Assembly (NCBI GenBank): GCA_002402375.1
Contig: DHFT01000035.1
Coordinates: 1 to 24,286, forward strand
Origin: Elusimicrobia bacterium UBA4817
GTDB lineage: Bacteria; Elusimicrobiota; UBA8919
Direction: 5' to 3'
Length of the DNA stretch: 24,286 nucleotides
A program made the position numbers and the translations under genes. This document shows positions 21,594 to 24,286 of this stretch, piece by piece (position 1 is the stretch's first letter; each line of letters opens with the position of its first letter). The notes below the pieces were generated by a model. The model was not told the DNA's origin. It did no database searches and was given only the letters and a program-made list of their open reading frames with translations.

Positions 21594-22589
21594 TTTTTTT
21601 AGTTTATTTTTTACGACAGAAATAACAGTATCTATTACTTTTCCAATTTTTCCTTTAACCGTGCAGCCGGCAGCATTTCTATGACCACCGCCACCGAAAT
21701 TTTGAGCAATTTTATGGACATCAATATCTTTTACCGAGCGAAAACTCACTTTTATAAGGTTTTTCTTTTGTGTCTCACGGAAAAGCAACCACACCAGCAC
21801 ATTAGGAATCATCCCGGCATAATTTATAATTTCTTCGGTATCTTCAGCGATCGTTTTCGTCTGACGAAAATCCTTGTTTGTAATCTGAATGTATGCAATT
21901 TTTCCCGTATTGTCAATTTTAATGTTTCTCAGTGAAGAACCTATTAAACGAAGTGCATTCGGCGATTTTGTTCCATAGACATTTTTTTCAATAACCGGCG
22001 GTTCAACGCCACAACTTAAAAGTTCAGAGGCGATAATGTGCGATTGGGCGTTTGTATTCGTTTGAGTAAAATTATGGGTGTCCGTTACAAGTCCGACATA
22101 AAGCGAAGTCGCTTCTTCTTTCGTCAACGGCAGTTCCAAAAACTTAAAAAGATAAAAAATCATTTCTGAAACGGAAGATGAACAGGAATCTGTCCAATTA
22201 ATATCAGCCCATTTTCTCTCGTAGGCGTGATGGTCTATGTTTACGGTAATTTTCGATTGTTTTTTCGGATTTATGATATTTCCGAACCGTGTTAGTTCCG
22301 AACATTCAAGGATTATCGCAACATCAAATTTTCTGCCTGTCTTTTTTATATTTTTTAATTCGGAAGAGTACGGAAGAAATTTCAGGAATGACGGAACCGC
22401 GTCAAAATTACACAGAAAAACGTCTTTTTTAAGTCGCCTCAAAAGCGAATAAACGGCAAGACATCCGCCGACAGTATCGCCGTCGGGTCTTTGGTGACCT
22501 GCTACGAAAAAAAATTTATTTTTTGGATTTTTTAGAACGCTTTTTAGGGCGGCGAGATGGCTTATGTATTTTTTCGGAACTTTCAACAA
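21591..22589 (-). CDS. nrnA: DHH-family phosphoesterase, NrnA-like (oligoribonuclease / pAp phosphatase)
   Basis: 332 aa from a TTG start. Such enzymes degrade 2-5 nt RNAs and may hydrolyse pAp. Motifs: GHQRPDGDTVGG (metal site I), AIILECSELTRFG, NIDHHAYERKWADINW (DHH) and the DHHA1 end with FGGGGHRNAAGC. The frame is open to an ATG at 22661, deep inside rbfA. TTG 22589 has a very strong SD, GAGGAGG, 6 nt upstream and starts about 20 residues before the conserved part, so I choose it. It then still overlaps rbfA by 74 nt, long for a bacterial overlap. The position between rbfA and truB is standard. Confidence 0.9.
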   Translation of the reverse strand: MLKVPKKYISHLAALKSVLKNPKNKFFFVAGHQRPDGDTVGGCLAVYSLLRRLKKDVFLCNFDAVPSFLKFLPYSSELKNIKKTGRKFDVAIILECSELTRFGNIINPKKQSKITVNIDHHAYERKWADINWTDSCSSSVSEMIFYLFKFLELPLTKEEATSLYVGLVTDTHNFTQTNTNAQSHIIASELLSCGVEPPVIEKNVYGTKSPNALRLIGSSLRNIKIDNTGKIAYIQITNKDFRQTKTIAEDTEEIINYAGMIPNVLVWLLFRETQKKNLIKVSFRSVKDIDVHKIAQNFGGGGHRNAAGCTVKGKIGKVIDTVISVVKNKLKK

Positions 22590-22932
22590 TTTTTTCCTCC
22601 TCAATTTTATTAAGAAGTTCAAATACCCTTGATGCTTTTTCCTGCGTATCGTCATATTCAAATTTTATGACGGGCGTATATTTTATATGAAGATTTTTTC
22701 CCATTTCAACGTTTATAAAAGACCTGGAATTTTCCAGTGACTTCGCTGTTTTTCTCTTTTCCTCGTCGCTGCCTATGACACTGTAATAAACGGTGGCATT
22801 GCGCAAGTCCGGAGTTACCTTAACATCAGTAATGGTAGTGAACCCGATTTCATCCCTGAGATACCGTATGAAAATTTCGGAAAGGCGCTCTTTCAAAACC
22901 TGATTTATTCTTGCACATCTTAATTCACTCAT
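22516..22932 (-). CDS. rbfA: Ribosome-binding factor A
   Basis: 138 aa. RbfA binds immature 30S subunits and is needed for 16S 5'-end maturation. The KH-like fold shows RINQVLKERLSEIFIRYLRDEIGF, TITDVKVTPDLRNATVYYSVIG and the tail part NLHIKYTPVIKFEYDDTQEKASRVFELLNKI. About 25 extra C-terminal residues are strongly basic (KPSRRPKKRSKKSKK), suited to rRNA binding. That tail is encoded by the stretch that also encodes the start of nrnA in another frame, so its sequence is doubly constrained. It starts 5 nt after the CoA-binding gene. Confidence 0.95.
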   Translation of the reverse strand: MSELRCARINQVLKERLSEIFIRYLRDEIGFTTITDVKVTPDLRNATVYYSVIGSDEEKRKTAKSLENSRSFINVEMGKNLHIKYTPVIKFEYDDTQEKASRVFELLNKIEEEKIVESSEKIHKPSRRPKKRSKKSKK

Positions 22933-22937
22933 ACAGA

Positions 22938-23324
22938 TTATCCAGCTTCAACCATTAAACATGTATTGTAAATTACTTTTATATTATTACGTTCGCAAAA
23001 CTTTATTGCATTTTCGCTTTCCGCGCCCGGCTGCATCCAGACATATTTTATTCCCTTTTTTTTACATTCTTCAACAATTTTTTCGGTGACAGCCGGCGGT
23101 GTTACAATATCAACCGCATCAACTTTTTGGGAAATTTCCAAAACAGACCCGTAAACTTTAACACCTTCTAACTCGGAAATACTCGGATTGACCGGAAAAA
23201 CATTGTAACCTTTTTCTTTAAGTTGCAAAAAAATTCTGTAAGCGACTTTTTCTTTTGAACGGAAAGAGCCCGCGACGGCTATGTTTTTCTGTACTAAAAA
23301 ATCTTTGGTTATATTTTCTTCCAT
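22938..23324 (-). CDS. CoA-binding domain protein (YccU-like)
   Basis: 128 aa, one Rossmann-type CoA_binding_2 domain. Visible marks: NIAVAGSFRSKEKVAYRIFLQLKEKGYNVFPVNPSISELEGVKVYGSVLEI, VDAVDIVTPPAVTEKIVEECKKKGIKYVWMQPGAESENAIKFC and the end NTCLMVEAG. The family resembles the CoA-binding domain of succinyl-CoA synthetases; its physiological role is unclear. The start overlaps the rubrerythrin stop as TGATG, so the two are translationally linked. Confidence 0.93.
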   Translation of the reverse strand: MEENITKDFLVQKNIAVAGSFRSKEKVAYRIFLQLKEKGYNVFPVNPSISELEGVKVYGSVLEISQKVDAVDIVTPPAVTEKIVEECKKKGIKYVWMQPGAESENAIKFCERNNIKVIYNTCLMVEAG

Positions 23325-23896
23325 CAGTAATTTTCCGCTAAAATTTCATAATAACTCTGCGGATGTTTACAGGCAGGACATTCCTTCGGCGCTTCTTTGC
23401 CTTCATGAACATAACCGCAGTTTCTGCAATGCCATTTCACCGTTTTTTCCTTTCTGAAAAAATTATTCTCTTCAAGTTGTTTAGCCAAACTTCTATATCT
23501 TTCCTCGTGGAATTTTTCAACTTTTGCGATTTGTTTGAAAGATTCCGCCACGTCTTTGAAGCCCTCACCACGGGCGGTTTTTTCAAAATCGGAATAAAGA
23601 GTCGTCCATTCCATATTTTCACCGCTTGCCGCATGATTAAGATTTTCCTTTGTTGATTTTATAATACCCGCCGGGTAACTTGCGCTAATTTCCACATCGC
23701 CGCCGTCAAGATATTTGAAAAAAATCTTTGCATGTTCCTTTTCATTTTCCGCCGTTTCAAGAAAAACGGATGCAATCTGTTCATAACCTTCTTTTTTTGC
23801 CGCTGATGCAAAATATGTATATCTATTTCTTGCTTGTGATTCGCCTGCAAATGATTTCAGAAGATTTTTTTCCGTCTCACTTCCTTTTAATTTCAT
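23324..23896 (-). CDS. rbr: Rubrerythrin
   Basis: 190 aa, the usual length. It is a di-iron peroxidase that removes hydrogen peroxide in anaerobes. The N-terminal ferritin-like four-helix bundle has FAGESQARNRYTYFASAAKKEGYEQIASVFLETAENEKEHAKIFFKYL (ExxH) and the second half KQIAKVEKFHEERYRSL (ExxH). The C-terminal rubredoxin domain has WHCRNCGYVHEG and CPACKHPQSYYEIL, giving the four iron-binding Cys. The SD AAGGGGG 6 nt before the ATG is the end of a dispersed palindromic element also found before rny. The presence of this gene points to an anaerobic lifestyle. Confidence 0.97.
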   Translation of the reverse strand: MKLKGSETEKNLLKSFAGESQARNRYTYFASAAKKEGYEQIASVFLETAENEKEHAKIFFKYLDGGDVEISASYPAGIIKSTKENLNHAASGENMEWTTLYSDFEKTARGEGFKDVAESFKQIAKVEKFHEERYRSLAKQLEENNFFRKEKTVKWHCRNCGYVHEGKEAPKECPACKHPQSYYEILAENY

Positions 23897-24007
23897 CTTT
23901 TCCCCCTTTCGCTTCGCTTACCCGAACTGAAGTTCGGGCTACATTTATTGTGTGATGCATCGGGTTTAAACGGGTGGATTAAAATCCACCCAAACCCTCG
24001 CATCGTT
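23897..24007. repeat. Composite palindromic element before rubrerythrin, copy B
   Basis: The constant flanks are the same as in copy A (9160-9292): minus strand ACAATAAATGTAGCCC, palindrome, GGGTAAGCGAAGCGAAAGGGGGAAAAG, then ATG. The palindrome differs: CCCGAACT-GA-AGTTCGGG (23921-23938). Next to it GGGTGGATT-AA-AATCCACCC (23972-23991) is nested in an outer stem GGGTTT/AAACCC and GATGC/GCATC (about 23954-24004). It fills the gap after the zinc-ribbon stop. No T-run is present. Confidence 0.8.
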
Positions 24008-24262
24008 TTATTTTTTCAACATTTCCTGAATCTCTTTCCATTTTTCTTCGCCGAGACATTCCCTTGCCGATTTACACCATTCAATACAGGAAGGAACTTT
24101 TTCTTTGTGAACAAATTTTCCGCACTTCGGGCATTTCACTCGGAATTCGTCGGAAAAAATCTCCACCTCCTGCCCGCAATTTTTGCAGATATAAACACCG
24201 ACTTTCAGATTTCTTGACGACTGGCCGGGACATCTATCAAACATTTTTTTGCTTTTTGCCAC
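24008..24262 (-). CDS. Small zinc-ribbon protein
   Basis: 84 aa with a GTG start (AGGA 8-9 nt upstream). Cysteines lie in RCPGQ, YICKNCGQEVEIFSDE, KCPKCGKFVHKE and PSCIEWCKSARECLG: a classic CxxC...CxxC zinc ribbon followed by a CxxxC..C tail that could bind a second metal. The pattern is recognisable as a conserved small protein in anaerobes, but I know of no proven function. It is the most upstream gene seen and may continue a unit beyond the window edge, which lies 24 nt away. Confidence 0.8.
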   Translation of the reverse strand: MAKSKKMFDRCPGQSSRNLKVGVYICKNCGQEVEIFSDEFRVKCPKCGKFVHKEKVPSCIEWCKSARECLGEEKWKEIQEMLKK

Positions 24263-24286
24263 AGAGATTTCCTAAGTTAAGTCAAG

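Noticed and set aside
1..24286. tRNA or rRNA genes and insertion-sequence transposases
   Set aside because: I saw no cloverleaf with a TTCGA-type T-loop and anticodon arm, no rRNA sequence, and no transposase motifs in any frame. Only short non-autonomous repeats were found.

Overview
This window comes from an AT-rich bacterial chromosome, most likely from an anaerobe of an uncultured candidate phylum. The rubrerythrin, the lack of recognisable close relatives, and the STT3-like and DUF3467 genes suggest this; the phylum cannot be fixed from the sequence alone. All 24 protein genes and the single RNA gene lie on the minus strand, so transcription runs from high to low coordinates. Genes are densely packed, with many 1-11 nt overlaps.

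In transcription order there are five regions. (1) 24262-20014 is a ribosome, tRNA and cofactor maturation group: zinc-ribbon protein, rubrerythrin, CoA-binding protein, rbfA, a DHH phosphoesterase (nrnA-like), truB, ribF. (2) 19933-15405 opens with a well-formed sigma70-type promoter and a large inverted repeat, followed by wecB, a DUF3467 gene, panE, a DUF167 gene and an STT3-like oligosaccharyltransferase homologue with an altered WWDYG region. It looks like an envelope and glycosylation group with housekeeping genes. (3) 15404-14105 is a repeat-rich, potentially G-quadruplex-forming gap, followed by a two-gene module (small protein plus polymerase-beta-type nucleotidyltransferase) directly before pheT, where pheS often sits. 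(4) 14100-7603 holds pheT, then a promoter with consensus -35 and -10 boxes in front of a ZapB-like coiled-coil gene, zapA, 6S RNA (ssrS), rarA, fau and rny, ending in a rho-independent terminator. zapA-6S RNA-fau is the classical 6S neighbourhood. (5) 7489-179 holds a GT-C-like membrane protein with a C-terminal TPR segment, overlapping the start of the heat-shock group hrcA-grpE-dnaK-dnaJ-rsmE. I found no CIRCE operator, and HrcA is short at its C-terminus.

The most unusual feature is the repeat content. Short repeats lie inside conserved genes, in frame, at places where these protein families usually have variable loops. They include 7-bp tandem tracts in fau, wecB (twice) and pheT, a GGCGGA palindrome shared by rsmE and fau, and several repeats within rsmE alone. 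Other families lie between genes. One has constant flanks around a variable palindrome and ends exactly at the ribosome-binding sites of rny and rubrerythrin. Another (ACACAGAT-type) supplies the predicted first codons of rarA and forms a large hairpin before truB. This repeat colonisation of reading frames and start regions is the best candidate for something worth deeper study.
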